From NCBI RefSeq assembly GCF_002410825.1, contig NZ_DHOS01000070.1, positions 21,353-85,352 on the forward strand: a DNA stretch of 64,000 nt, in the 5' to 3' direction. Made by a program: the position numbers and the translations under genes. Of this stretch, positions 6,919 to 16,410 are shown piece by piece; positions within the stretch are counted from its first letter, which is position 1; each line of letters opens with the position of its first letter. The notes beneath the pieces are model-generated. The model saw nothing but the letters and a program-made list of their open reading frames with translations, was not told the origin of the DNA and did not search any database. Source of the stretch: Proteiniphilum sp. UBA5384. GTDB lineage: Bacteria > Bacteroidota > Bacteroidia > Bacteroidales > Dysgonomonadaceae.

Positions 6919-8385
6919 TTATCTTTTCCAAAAGCTGGGGATAAACAGCGAGAGCACGGTAAATATCTCAAGACGTCCTACCAGCATAAGGAAACTGAGG
7001 TAATATTTAATGAAAGGTGTGGCCGATTCAAATGTGCCGCTGGGACCATAAGACCCTAATCCAAATCCGTAATTGCTGATGGATGAAAGTGAAACGCCGA
7101 CCGACTCTTCGAAGTTCATCCCCGTAAGACCCAAAATAACGGCACTGATTACCGCAATGGATACATAAAGGAAGACAAAGGCGAACAGCCGCGAAAGTGT
7201 TTCTCCGGTAATCACTTTCCGGTTTATCTTTACCACATAGAGGGCGTTGGGATGTACCTGACGCTTGAAGACAAGCAATGCATTTTTGGAAAGTGCGATC
7301 AGGCGTGATATCTTCATACCGCCCGATGTAGAGCCTTCACTTCCGCAAAAAAGAATCATCACCAGAAAAAGGAGCCAGTAGGCGGAACCCCATAACTGGA
7401 AATCGACCGTGGCAAATCCGGTAGTGGTGACTGCCGCAACTACCTGGAAAAGTACTGTCCGGAAGGTCTGTTCTATGTCACTCATCTGCCCGGTAATCAA
7501 AAGAGCCATTGTAATTCCCACGGTAAAAAGAATGATAATCAAAGAATACCACCGAAATTCTTCATCCTTAAAAAGGGATGGATTGAACCGTGTGACAAGC
7601 GTTGAAATAAGAAGGAAGTTTGTGCCACCCAGAAACATAAGAAGGGTAATCAGGTATTCTGTATAGGGTGAGTTGAAAAAGGCGATACTGGCTTGCTTTG
7701 TGGAGAATCCGCCGGTAGAGATGGCAGTGAGGGTGTGACATGCGGCATCGAACGCATCCATAGGACCGGCCCAGAGAAAGAAAAATCCAAGAATGGTAAG
7801 ACCGAGATATGTCAATGACATTTGTTTGGTGATTTCACTGATGCGGGGACGGAATTGGTCTTCGGCGATACCGGTGGCCTCAGCTTCATAGAACTGGCTC
7901 GAGATTCCACCGAAGATAGGCATAAAAGAGAGGACGAAGATAATAATCCCGATCCCTCCAATCCATTGAGTGAAGCTGCGCCAGAAATGGAGTGACTTGG
8001 GGAATGCTTCGATATTGACCAATGTGGAACTGCCGGTAGTGGTAAAACCACACATACTCTCAAAAAAAGCGTTTGTAAAAGAGGGTATGGCTCCGCTGAA
8101 CAAGTAAGGGAGCGTGCCAAACAATGCCATCGTCAGCCACGACAGGGTAACAGTGAGAAATACTTCCCGTTTGGTGACATTCCCTACAGTACGCCTGCGT
8201 TTTCTTACCATGAGGGAGGTGAGTGCTCCTGAGGAAAAACAAATCACAGCCGAGAGATAGATACTCCTTACAGCTGTTTCATTGTAATACTCACCTACCA
8301 GGGCGGAAAAGAGCATGAAGACCGCTTCAATAATCAGGAGCAACCCAAGAGTGCTCAGAATGAATTGATAATTAAATTTCTTCAT
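6919..8385 (-). CDS. trkH: Trk-type potassium uptake membrane subunit TrkH
   Basis: 488 residues with about ten membrane helices arranged as four pore repeats. The four filter segments are visible as TTTGSST (near residue 116), STGGFST (near 225), TTTGFAT (near 320) and SNYGFG (near 438). Each carries the central glycine that selects K+. The protein forms the ion channel in the inner membrane and is gated by TrkA, whose gene lies 46 bases upstream in the same direction. The final residues SLFIPSFWKR are typical of the family. Confidence 0.96.
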   Translation of the reverse strand: MKKFNYQFILSTLGLLLIIEAVFMLFSALVGEYYNETAVRSIYLSAVICFSSGALTSLMVRKRRRTVGNVTKREVFLTVTLSWLTMALFGTLPYLFSGAIPSFTNAFFESMCGFTTTGSSTLVNIEAFPKSLHFWRSFTQWIGGIGIIIFVLSFMPIFGGISSQFYEAEATGIAEDQFRPRISEITKQMSLTYLGLTILGFFFLWAGPMDAFDAACHTLTAISTGGFSTKQASIAFFNSPYTEYLITLLMFLGGTNFLLISTLVTRFNPSLFKDEEFRWYSLIIILFTVGITMALLITGQMSDIEQTFRTVLFQVVAAVTTTGFATVDFQLWGSAYWLLFLVMILFCGSEGSTSGGMKISRLIALSKNALLVFKRQVHPNALYVVKINRKVITGETLSRLFAFVFLYVSIAVISAVILGLTGMNFEESVGVSLSSISNYGFGLGSYGPSGTFESATPFIKYYLSFLMLVGRLEIFTVLSLFIPSFWKR

Positions 8386-8431
8386 GTGTTCTTATTTCCG
8401 GATACTGGAAACTGGCGCTAGAGTTTTCATA

Positions 8432-9769
8432 TTAGTTAAAGAGTTTCTCGATCACTTTCAGTGATTTATTGAGGAAGAAAACAACAACCTGGTCATATGG
8501 CTCTATCAGGGTATCTCCATCTATCAACATCGGTTCCCCGTTCCTGATGAGCGCACCGAAAGTAATATCGGAAGGGAGGTTGAGGTTTTTGATCAGTTTT
8601 TTTGTCACTTTGGAATTGGGTTTAGCAATAACTTCTCCCACATTGGCGTCGGCAATGGTAAGACTTTTTATATTGGATGCATCGGCTCTCAATAATAATT
8701 CGTATATCTTGCTGGCGGCAATCAGCTTTTTATTGATCACTGTACCGATATCAAACCGTTCCGCCATAGCAATATAATCGATATTCTCTACTTCTGCGAC
8801 TGTCCTTTTTACACCATACTGTTTAGCCATTATACATCCCAGGATATTGGCCTCGGAATTGCCGGTAAGAGCGAGAAAAGCATCAGTATCAGCTATGCTT
8901 TCCCGGAGAAGAAATTCTGTATTACGGGCGTCTTCCCAAAAAACGGTAACGTTGGAAGGTGCCACTTCCACCAGCGCCTGGGCACGTTCCTTATCCCGCT
9001 CAATAACCTTTATGCTAATGTTTTGCGGTAGTTGCTGGATGGTACGCATCGTGATGCGACCACCTCCCATGAACATAACTTTCCTGGCTTCGAATGATTT
9101 TTTTCCGAACAGTTCCGGCAAAGAATCGATATACTTTCTCAGGGTTGTAAAATAGAGGATGTCGTCGGGTAATATCTGGTCGCTCCCCTTGGGTATGAGG
9201 GTGGTTGAATTGCGTTTGATGGCTACCATATGGAACCGTTTATCTGTCAGCGCCAAATCATATAGGTATGTGCTTACGATAGGCGCATTCTTTCTTACTT
9301 TGGCGGCGGCAAGGATTACTGTGCCATTGCATAATTCCCACCAGAAACGGGCCCATGGCGTTTTGAGCGACATGGCGATCTCCCGCGCCGCAATCAGTTC
9401 CGGATAAATCATGGAGTAGATACCCAGTTTTTCGAAGAATTCTTTGTTCTTGGGAAGCAAGTATTCATAATTATCTATCCGCGCAAGTGTTCTCTTTGCA
9501 CCTAAATTGGATGCGAGCATGCAGGAAGTGATATTCCCGGATTCTTCCGGGGTTACGCCTATATAAAGGTCGGCATGGGCCGCTCCTGCTTCGGTAAGGT
9601 CCTTGATTGACGTGCAGTTGCCAATATAGGTAAGTATATCGCTGTTGTCACGGATGATGGCAAGCCGGTCTTTATCGCCATCGATGAGTGTTATGTCGTG
9701 ATTTTCCTGTCCCAGAAGTTTTGCCAGATGGGTTCCGACTTCACCCGCACCTGCTATTAAAATCTTCAT
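8432..9769 (-). CDS. trkA: Trk system regulatory protein TrkA
   Basis: 445 residues built as two RCK_N/RCK_C repeats. The first Rossmann fold starts at residue 1 (KILIAGAGEVGTHLAKLLG) with acidic ID at the end of strand 2 for NAD binding; the second starts near residue 233 with VMFMGGGRITMRTIQQ. Each is followed by a TrkA_C domain (about 145-220 and 370-445). It is a cytoplasmic ring that gates TrkH in response to nucleotides. Only 30 bases separate it from dxs upstream, so dxs-trkA-trkH probably form one transcript. Confidence 0.96.
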   Translation of the reverse strand: MKILIAGAGEVGTHLAKLLGQENHDITLIDGDKDRLAIIRDNSDILTYIGNCTSIKDLTEAGAAHADLYIGVTPEESGNITSCMLASNLGAKRTLARIDNYEYLLPKNKEFFEKLGIYSMIYPELIAAREIAMSLKTPWARFWWELCNGTVILAAAKVRKNAPIVSTYLYDLALTDKRFHMVAIKRNSTTLIPKGSDQILPDDILYFTTLRKYIDSLPELFGKKSFEARKVMFMGGGRITMRTIQQLPQNISIKVIERDKERAQALVEVAPSNVTVFWEDARNTEFLLRESIADTDAFLALTGNSEANILGCIMAKQYGVKRTVAEVENIDYIAMAERFDIGTVINKKLIAASKIYELLLRADASNIKSLTIADANVGEVIAKPNSKVTKKLIKNLNLPSDITFGALIRNGEPMLIDGDTLIEPYDQVVVFFLNKSLKVIEKLFN

Positions 9770-9799
9770 TACATCCTTTACAGTTAATAATTCTCTATC

Positions 9800-11758
9800 T
9801 TACCGGTTATGGATCTGTATGACAGGGTTTATCATATTTTGCGATAGCATTGAATTCCTTGTCATATCGTTGTACAGATGGATGATTTGTTCCAGAATAC
9901 CGGCCGCATCGATTCCGGTGATTTGCTGAAGTTCACTGATGGATCCGTGAGTGACGAATTCATCGGGAATACCTACGCGGTGTACGTAGGTTTCGGTATA
10001 ATTGTTTTCCGACAGGAATTCCAGAACGGCACTTCCCAGGCCACCCTTCAGAACACCATTTTCCACGGTGATGATATATTTGAATTTACCTGCTATCTTA
10101 TTAAGCATCTCTTCGTCAATAGGTTTTAGAAAAACCATATCGTAATGAGCTACACTGATGCCCAATTTCTCCGCCTCGTCGATAGCCTTTGCGGCCTTGT
10201 TGCCGATGGCTCCGAGGGAAAGCAGCGCGATGTCTTTTCCCTTCCTGAGTTTTCTTCCTTTACCGATTGGCAGGATTTGGGGTTCGTTCTGCCAATCGGT
10301 CATTTCACCCTGGCCGCGAGGATATCGAATGACGAACGGGCCGTCATTGCCATATACAGCCGTATGCATCAGGTTTCGCAGTTCATGCTCATTGTAAGGT
10401 GCCGAAATTACAAGGTTGGGTATGGGGCGTAGATAGGCCAGATCGAATACACCATGGTGTGTGGGACCGTCCGGACCGACTAATCCGGCTCTGTCGAGAC
10501 AGAAAACCACTTTCAGTTTTTGCAATGCTACATCATGGATTACCTGATCATATGCCCGTTGCATGAATGATGAGTAGATATTGCAAAACGGAATCAATCC
10601 CTCTTTTGCCATGCCGGCCGAAAAAGTAACGGCATGTGCTTCGGCAATACCCACGTCAAACGCTCTGGAAGGAAACCGTTCTGCCATGAAGGTCATGGAA
10701 CAACCGGTGGGCATAGCAGGGGTCACCCCTACGATATTTTCATTTTTTTCAGCCATCTCCACAAGAGTATGACCAAATACATCTTGATAAAGTTGAGGTT
10801 GGTTGGTATTGTCTTTTATAATACGTTCTCCCGTATCTTTATTGAAAAGGCCGGGAGAATGCCAGATGGTTGCCGATTTCTCTGCCGGTTTAAATCCTTT
10901 GCCTTTCACCGTTTTGATATGCAGTAACTTGGGCCCTTGCATATCTTTGATATTACGGAGTATACGGATCAGTCCCGGCAGGTCATGCCCATCCACCGGA
11001 CCGAAATAACGGATATTGAATCCTTCAAACAGGTTTTGCTCTTTGGTGATCAGTGACTTGACGCTATTATTGAAGCGTAGTACCAGATTTTTTTCATTTT
11101 CCGAAATGAGATTTCGTTTTTTAAATCCCTGATATATATTATTCCGGACCTTGTTATATTTAGCTGAGGTAGTGAGCTTCACCAAATAATCCTGCATTCC
11201 TCCCACATTGTTGTCAATAGACATATCGTTGTCATTGAGGATAATCAGCAGGTTATTCGGTTGTGAGCAGGCGTTATTGATTCCTTCATAAGCCAGTCCC
11301 CCGGTCATTGACCCGTCGCCGATGATAGCCACTATATGCCTGTTCCTCTCTCCCCGGAGATTGGCAGCCACGGCCATACCCAGTGCAGCTGAGATAGAAG
11401 TGGAAGCGTGTCCGGCGATAAAAGTATCATATTCGCTCTCCTTGGGATTGGTAAATCCGGAGAGTCCCCCCAGTTTGCGGTTGGTAGAAAAACGGTCGCG
11501 GCGCCCGGTAAGGATTTTATGTCCATAAGCCTGATGCCCTACGTCCCAGACCAATCGGTCGTAGGGTGTCTGATAAAGGTAATGCAGGGCCACGGTTAAC
11601 TCTACTGTCCCAAGGCTGGAGCCGAAATGCCCCGGATTATGGGATAATTGCTCGATGATAAATTCCCTCAGTTCCGCACAAACTGTTTCCAGCTGGTCTA
11701 TACTAAGTTTTTTTAGATCATCAGGGCTGTTTATATGTTGCAAATAGTTCATTGTCAT
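9800..11758 (-). CDS. dxs: 1-deoxy-D-xylulose-5-phosphate synthase
   Basis: 652 residues. Dxs condenses pyruvate and glyceraldehyde 3-phosphate in the first step of the MEP isoprenoid pathway. The thiamine pyrophosphate motif GDGSMTGG...NNLLIILNDN is at about 145-175, the catalytic histidine region HNPGHFGSSLG near 40-50, and the transketolase pyrimidine domain (PTGCSMTFMAERFPSRAFDVGIAE) near 350-375, followed by the C-terminal transketolase domain (about 515-630). ATG 11758 gives MTMNYLQH; ATG 11752 two codons later is an equally good start. First gene of the dxs-trkA-trkH run. Confidence 0.97.
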   Translation of the reverse strand: MTMNYLQHINSPDDLKKLSIDQLETVCAELREFIIEQLSHNPGHFGSSLGTVELTVALHYLYQTPYDRLVWDVGHQAYGHKILTGRRDRFSTNRKLGGLSGFTNPKESEYDTFIAGHASTSISAALGMAVAANLRGERNRHIVAIIGDGSMTGGLAYEGINNACSQPNNLLIILNDNDMSIDNNVGGMQDYLVKLTTSAKYNKVRNNIYQGFKKRNLISENEKNLVLRFNNSVKSLITKEQNLFEGFNIRYFGPVDGHDLPGLIRILRNIKDMQGPKLLHIKTVKGKGFKPAEKSATIWHSPGLFNKDTGERIIKDNTNQPQLYQDVFGHTLVEMAEKNENIVGVTPAMPTGCSMTFMAERFPSRAFDVGIAEAHAVTFSAGMAKEGLIPFCNIYSSFMQRAYDQVIHDVALQKLKVVFCLDRAGLVGPDGPTHHGVFDLAYLRPIPNLVISAPYNEHELRNLMHTAVYGNDGPFVIRYPRGQGEMTDWQNEPQILPIGKGRKLRKGKDIALLSLGAIGNKAAKAIDEAEKLGISVAHYDMVFLKPIDEEMLNKIAGKFKYIITVENGVLKGGLGSAVLEFLSENNYTETYVHRVGIPDEFVTHGSISELQQITGIDAAGILEQIIHLYNDMTRNSMLSQNMINPVIQIHNR

Positions 11759-11856
11759 TGTATGCCGGTTTCTATGTAATAACGGATACCGGCCCTAAAT
11801 AGTTTTTAAATGCCAGCGTCATTTTCATCTGTTGGCACATGGGCATATTAGCACAT

Positions 11857-14055
11857 TTAATTCGCCATATCCGAGAAGAACTTGATACGTACAAGGCGTA
11901 TCTCGGTTTCAGTGTAATCCGATAACTCTTCCTGTGCCTTCTCCAAGTCATCTATTTCTGTCTCTTTGAAATAGGAATATATATCCTGCAGTACATCCTG
12001 ATCCATCACTTCATTGAGGAAATAATCGATATTGATTTTTGTACCTGAATATACAATAGCTTCTACTTCTGTCAGCATTTCATTGAAGTCTATTCCTTTT
12101 GATTCAGCCAGGTCATCGAGCGCCACCTTCCTGTCGATAGCCTGTACGATGGAAACTTTTAGTTTCGATTTGTTGGCGACTGTTTTCACACGGAGGTCTT
12201 CGGGACGGGTAATATCATTTTCCTCCACATGTTTCTTTATCAGGTCCACAAATTCTTTTCCGTACCGTTTGGCTTTTCCTGCACCCACACCGGGGATGTT
12301 CTGTAATTCGTCGAGAGTGATGGGATAAGAGGTTGCCATGGCTTCGAGCGATGAAGGCTGGAAAATCACATAAGGAGGAACATTCAATTTCTTGGATAGT
12401 TTCTTCCTCAAGTCTTTCATCATAGAGAAGAGCACGGGGTCGGCAGCCCCCCCGCTGCCGGCGGCAGAGATCACATCCGAATCATCATTTTCAGGATCGG
12501 TCACGCCGTCTTCATCCTCATCATCTTTGGTGATTTTAAAAGATACGGGATTCTTCAGGAAATCCTTTCCTTTTTTTGTAATCTTCAGAATGCCGTAGTT
12601 CTCAATATCTTTTTTCAAATAGTTATCGAGCAATGCCTGACGGATCACCACTTCCCAGGTGCTTTCTTCCTCATCGGCGCCCGATCCGAATTCTTCGAGT
12701 TCGTTGTGCCCATAAGTCTCTATATCGGATGATTCTTTCCCTATAAGGAAATCTATAAGATAATCGGCCTTTTGTTTTTCTTTGAGAGCGCTAACCGCTT
12801 CTAATACAGTAATAAGTAACTCTTTCGCTTCCACTTTCTTCTTGGGATTTAAACAATTGTCACAATGTTCACAATTATGTTCGTTATATTCTTCGCCGAA
12901 ATAGTGCAGCAGCACTTTTCTCCGGCAGACGGATGTCTCTGCGTAAGCCGCTGTTTCCAGCAGCAGTTGCTTTCCGATCTCCTGTTCCGAAACCGGTTTT
13001 CCCTGCATGAAACGTTCTAATTTCTGCAGGTCTTTTTCCGAGTAAAATGCAATACATTTTCCCTCCCCGCCGTCACGACCGGCACGCCCGGTTTCCTGGT
13101 AATAACCTTCAAGGCTTTTGGGTATATCATAATGAATCACATAGCGCACGTCGGGCTTGTCGATACCCATACCAAAGGCAATGGTGGCTACAATCACATC
13201 TACTTTCTCCATTAGAAAAGCATCCTGGTTATAGCTACGGGTGGCGGCATCCATTCCCGCATGGTAGGGTAATGCCCTTATATCGTTAGCTTGCAATATC
13301 TCTGCAAAATCGTCTACTTTTTTTCTGCTCAGGCAATAAATAATCCCTGATTTTCTCCCCTGGGAGAGAATATATTTGATGATATCCCTGTCGATCTTAT
13401 CGCTCTTGTGTCGGACCTCATAATAGAGGTTAGGACGGTTAAAAGATGATTTGAATACTGCGGCATCGCTCATCCCGAGATTTTTCTGGATATCATGTTG
13501 CACCTTCGGTGTAGCCGTGGCTGTTAGTGTGATGATGGGGCGGACGCTGATTTCGCTGATGATGGGCCTGATGCGCCGGTATTCCGGACGGAAATCGTGC
13601 CCCCATTCTGAAATACAATGCGCTTCGTCCACAGCATAAAAAGAGATGGGGATGTTCCGGAGAAACTCTATGTTTTCGGCTTTTGTAAGCGACTCGGGTG
13701 CCACATAAAGCATCTTTGTCTTTCCTGAAAGCACATCCTTTTTCACCTCTTCAATTTCTTGTCTGTTAAGGGACGAATTCAGAAAATGAGCGATACCATC
13801 TTCTTCACTGTAGTTGCGCATGGCATCTACCTGATTTTTCATCAATGCAATAAGGGGAGAGATGATGATTGCCGTACCCTCCATCAGCAGAGCCGGAAGT
13901 TGGTAACAGAGCGATTTTCCGCCACCTGTAGGCATCAATACAAAAGTGTCCTTCCCGGATAAGATACTTTCTATGATGGCTTCCTGATTACCTTTGAAAG
14001 TATCGAACCCGAAATATTTCTTTAGCCCCTTGTATAATAAATATTGTTTTTCCAT
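11857..14055 (-). CDS. recQ: ATP-dependent DNA helicase RecQ
   Basis: 732 residues from ATG 14055; the frame also opens at GTG 14067 but MEKQYLLYKGLKKYFGFDTFKGNQ starts at the usual place. Helicase motifs follow in order: GNQEAI (motif 0), PTGGGKSLCYQ (I), DEAHCISEWGHDFRPEY (II plus aromatic loop), TATATP (III), then YHAGMD, IAFGMGIDKPDVR and QETGRAGRDG (VI). The zinc-binding RQC domain has CRRKVLLHYFGE and CEHCDNC (about 375-405). A single HRDC domain is near 540-610, followed by a 100-residue extension typical of Bacteroidota RecQ. It acts in recombination and fork repair. Confidence 0.96.
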   Translation of the reverse strand: MEKQYLLYKGLKKYFGFDTFKGNQEAIIESILSGKDTFVLMPTGGGKSLCYQLPALLMEGTAIIISPLIALMKNQVDAMRNYSEEDGIAHFLNSSLNRQEIEEVKKDVLSGKTKMLYVAPESLTKAENIEFLRNIPISFYAVDEAHCISEWGHDFRPEYRRIRPIISEISVRPIITLTATATPKVQHDIQKNLGMSDAAVFKSSFNRPNLYYEVRHKSDKIDRDIIKYILSQGRKSGIIYCLSRKKVDDFAEILQANDIRALPYHAGMDAATRSYNQDAFLMEKVDVIVATIAFGMGIDKPDVRYVIHYDIPKSLEGYYQETGRAGRDGGEGKCIAFYSEKDLQKLERFMQGKPVSEQEIGKQLLLETAAYAETSVCRRKVLLHYFGEEYNEHNCEHCDNCLNPKKKVEAKELLITVLEAVSALKEKQKADYLIDFLIGKESSDIETYGHNELEEFGSGADEEESTWEVVIRQALLDNYLKKDIENYGILKITKKGKDFLKNPVSFKITKDDEDEDGVTDPENDDSDVISAAGSGGAADPVLFSMMKDLRKKLSKKLNVPPYVIFQPSSLEAMATSYPITLDELQNIPGVGAGKAKRYGKEFVDLIKKHVEENDITRPEDLRVKTVANKSKLKVSIVQAIDRKVALDDLAESKGIDFNEMLTEVEAIVYSGTKINIDYFLNEVMDQDVLQDIYSYFKETEIDDLEKAQEELSDYTETEIRLVRIKFFSDMAN

Positions 14056-14219
14056 TGAGTAAGTCACTCTGTAGTCATGCCCTCTTTACTGAAAGGCAAA
14101 CACAAAATTAGGAAAGTATTTTATATTTCCAAATAAAGATTGTAGTAATACAAAATGAATATCTGCATTTGTGTTGTGAATCTGTTCATTTTCAATGATG
14201 AACAGTTAGATATTTGCAT

Positions 14220-14251
14220 GAAAAAAACGCAAGCTGAACATGCGTTTTTTT
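14220..14251 (-). terminator. Rho-independent terminator after clpX
   Basis: AAAAAAACGCA (14221-14231) and TGCGTTTTTTT (14241-14251) form an eleven-pair stem with a nine-base loop. On the minus strand it ends in a T run, downstream of clpX and upstream of recQ; on the plus strand it is equally T-rich. Confidence 0.75.
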
Positions 14252-14312
14252 CATTCATTCCCTTCAGGCTTTATCGGAATAGGATTCTTAAAGTCGTCAA
14301 TGGATTTGTCTG

Positions 14313-15557
14313 TCAAGCCACTCTCAAATGGTGTAGATCAGAATTTTCCAATTGGTGAGCGGCATACTCGCGGGTAACGTGCATTTTCTTTTTCTCCTCA
14401 GTGGTTGGAAGAGTGAACATGGCTTCTATCATGATTGCTTCCACAATAGAGCGTAGTCCGCGGGCACCTAATTTAAATTCAATGGCCTTATCGACTATAT
14501 ATTCGTAGGCATCAGAAGCGAAAGTAAGCGTCACTCCATCCATTTCGAATAGCTTCTGGTATTGCTTGATGATGGAATTCCGGGGTTCTACCAATATACG
14601 CAATAATGCATCTCTGTCGAGCGGTTCGAGATAAGTCAGAACGGGAAGGCGCCCGATAATTTCAGGGATCAGTCCGAATGATTTCAGATCAAGCGGAGTG
14701 ATATATTTCATCAGGTTACTCCGGTCGATAACCGCAGTCTGGTTGCTGGCGGCATAACCCACCACACGCGTATTAAGGCGTTGGGCAATCTTTTTCTCTA
14801 TCCCGTCGAATGCTCCGCCGCAAATAAAAAGTATATTTTTGGTGTTTACGGAAATCATTCGTTGTTCAGGATGTTTCCGGCCCCCCTGGGGCGGTACGTT
14901 TACCACAGAGCCTTCCAGTAGCTTCAATAATCCTTGTTGTACCCCCTCGCCACTCACATCGCGGGTAATGGAGGGATTGTCACTTTTACGGGCAATTTTG
15001 TCGATCTCATCAATAAAGACAATCCCCCGTTCAGCCGCACTCACATTATAGTCGGCTACCTGCAACAGTCGTGTGAGGATACTTTCGATATCCTCTCCCA
15101 CATATCCTGCCTCGGTAAGCACTGTGGCATCCACAATTGTAAAGGGAACCTGCAGCAATTTAGCGATCGTCCTTGCCAGCAACGTCTTTCCCGTCCCCGT
15201 TGCCCCTACCATGATGATATTTGATTTTTCGATCTCTACATCATCCTTGGTAGTTTTCTGTAAGATGCGTTTGTAGTGGTTGTAAACCGATACCGACAGA
15301 AACCGTTTCGCACTATCCTGGTTAATCACATACTGGTCCAGAAACTCCTTGATATGGGTAGGTTTGGGTAGTGAGGAAAGGGTGAGTCCGATATCTGATT
15401 TCTCATTGCCTTTGAATGAGTCATTTACAATTTCATGTGCCTGCTCGGCACACATATCGCAAATAAAACCGGTCATACCCGAAATAAGCAGATTCACTTC
15501 CTGCTCACTTCTACCACAAAAACTGCAGTGATTGCTGCTATTCGCCTTTTTTGCCAT
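14313..15557 (-). CDS. clpX: ATP-dependent Clp protease ATP-binding subunit ClpX
   Basis: 414 residues. An N-terminal zinc-binding domain CSFCGRSEQE...CDMC (about residues 13-36) is followed by the AAA+ module with Walker A GATGTGKT (about 118), Walker B IVFIDEIDK, sensor and arginine finger regions, and the C-terminal small domain (GARGLRSIVEAIM). The RKHPEQ-type segment (GGRKHPEQRM) is a pore-loop region typical of ClpX; the IGF-type ClpP-docking loop is present as FICGGAFDGIEK nearby. Four bases downstream of clpP, so the two are co-transcribed and form ClpXP. Confidence 0.97.
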   Translation of the reverse strand: MAKKANSSNHCSFCGRSEQEVNLLISGMTGFICDMCAEQAHEIVNDSFKGNEKSDIGLTLSSLPKPTHIKEFLDQYVINQDSAKRFLSVSVYNHYKRILQKTTKDDVEIEKSNIIMVGATGTGKTLLARTIAKLLQVPFTIVDATVLTEAGYVGEDIESILTRLLQVADYNVSAAERGIVFIDEIDKIARKSDNPSITRDVSGEGVQQGLLKLLEGSVVNVPPQGGRKHPEQRMISVNTKNILFICGGAFDGIEKKIAQRLNTRVVGYAASNQTAVIDRSNLMKYITPLDLKSFGLIPEIIGRLPVLTYLEPLDRDALLRILVEPRNSIIKQYQKLFEMDGVTLTFASDAYEYIVDKAIEFKLGARGLRSIVEAIMIEAMFTLPTTEEKKKMHVTREYAAHQLENSDLHHLRVA

Positions 15558-15560
15558 TAT

Positions 15561-16235
15561 TTATTTCTTTTTAGACAGGACTTCATCCACCATACCGTAT
15601 TCCTTGGCTTCGATTGCTGTCATCCAAAAATCACGGTCGGAGTCTCTCGCTACATCTTCCACCGGTTTACCCGAATGAGTGGATATGATGGCATAGAGTT
15701 CCTGTTTGATCTTTGCAATTTCACGGGCGGTGATTTCGATATCCGATGCTTGTCCCTGCACGCCTCCCAACGGTTGGTGGATCATCACACGCGAGTGGTT
15801 CAGGGCGAATCGTTTCTTATCGGTACCTGCTACCAGCAAAACGGCAGCCATGGATGCGGCAATACCTGTACAGATAGTGGATACATCACTCGATATGAAC
15901 TGCATGGTGTCGTAGATACCCAATCCTGCATAGACAGACCCACCCGGTGAGTTGATGTAGATAGAGATATCTTTTCCCGGATCGGAAGAATCGAGATAAA
16001 GTAATTGGGCTTGGATCACATTGGCCGTATAATCATCAACGGCAGTGCCGAGGAAGATGATACGGTCCATCATCAAACGGGAGAAAACATCCATTTGTGC
16101 CACGTTGAGCTGACGTTCCTCGATGATGGTGGGGGAGATATAACCACCCTGGCTGGTGATGTTCATGTAACTGTCCAATCTGGCACCATTCATGCCCAGA
16201 TGTTTCACCGCATATTTTCTAAAATCGTTATGCAT
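15561..16235 (-). CDS. clpP: ATP-dependent Clp protease proteolytic subunit ClpP
   Basis: 224 residues. The catalytic triad is visible as Ser in TGIAASMAA (about 119), His in VMIHQPLGG (about 144) and Asp in DSDRDFWM (about 195). The N-terminal 25 residues before YISPTIIEERQL may be a propeptide. It assembles as a tetradecamer and degrades substrates unfolded by ClpX, including tmRNA-tagged proteins (an ssrA gene is in this window). First gene of clpP-clpX, with a promoter at 16339. Confidence 0.97.
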   Translation of the reverse strand: MHNDFRKYAVKHLGMNGARLDSYMNITSQGGYISPTIIEERQLNVAQMDVFSRLMMDRIIFLGTAVDDYTANVIQAQLLYLDSSDPGKDISIYINSPGGSVYAGLGIYDTMQFISSDVSTICTGIAASMAAVLLVAGTDKKRFALNHSRVMIHQPLGGVQGQASDIEITAREIAKIKQELYAIISTHSGKPVEDVARDSDRDFWMTAIEAKEYGMVDEVLSKKK

Positions 16236-16286
16236 AATATTATTTTTATTTGTTCATAATTCATTACCGAATCAATACACTGCAAA

Positions 16287-16309
16287 CAAGGTGCCAAAAT
16301 TGCACCTTG
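16287..16309 (-). terminator. Hairpin in the tig-clpP gap
   Basis: CAAGGTGC and GCACCTTG form a perfect eight-pair stem with a seven-base loop, followed on the minus strand by TTTGCAG. It is downstream of tig but also inside the clpP leader, so it could be a weak tig terminator or a leader structure. Confidence 0.4.
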
Positions 16310-16338
16310 AAGCATTTGCCGGCATTTAAATTACAGAA

Positions 16339-16346
16339 CAAATGTA
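16339..16346 (-). promoter_or_regulatory. Promoter -7 element of clpP-clpX
   Basis: TACATTTG on the minus strand matches TAnnTTTG exactly and lies 104 bases before the clpP start, inside the tig-clpP gap. The -33 region is not clear. Confidence 0.5.
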
Positions 16347-16410
16347 TAACGAATTATCGGATTACAAAATAAATTATTGATAAACAATCTATAGATCGAT
16401 CCTCCAACGA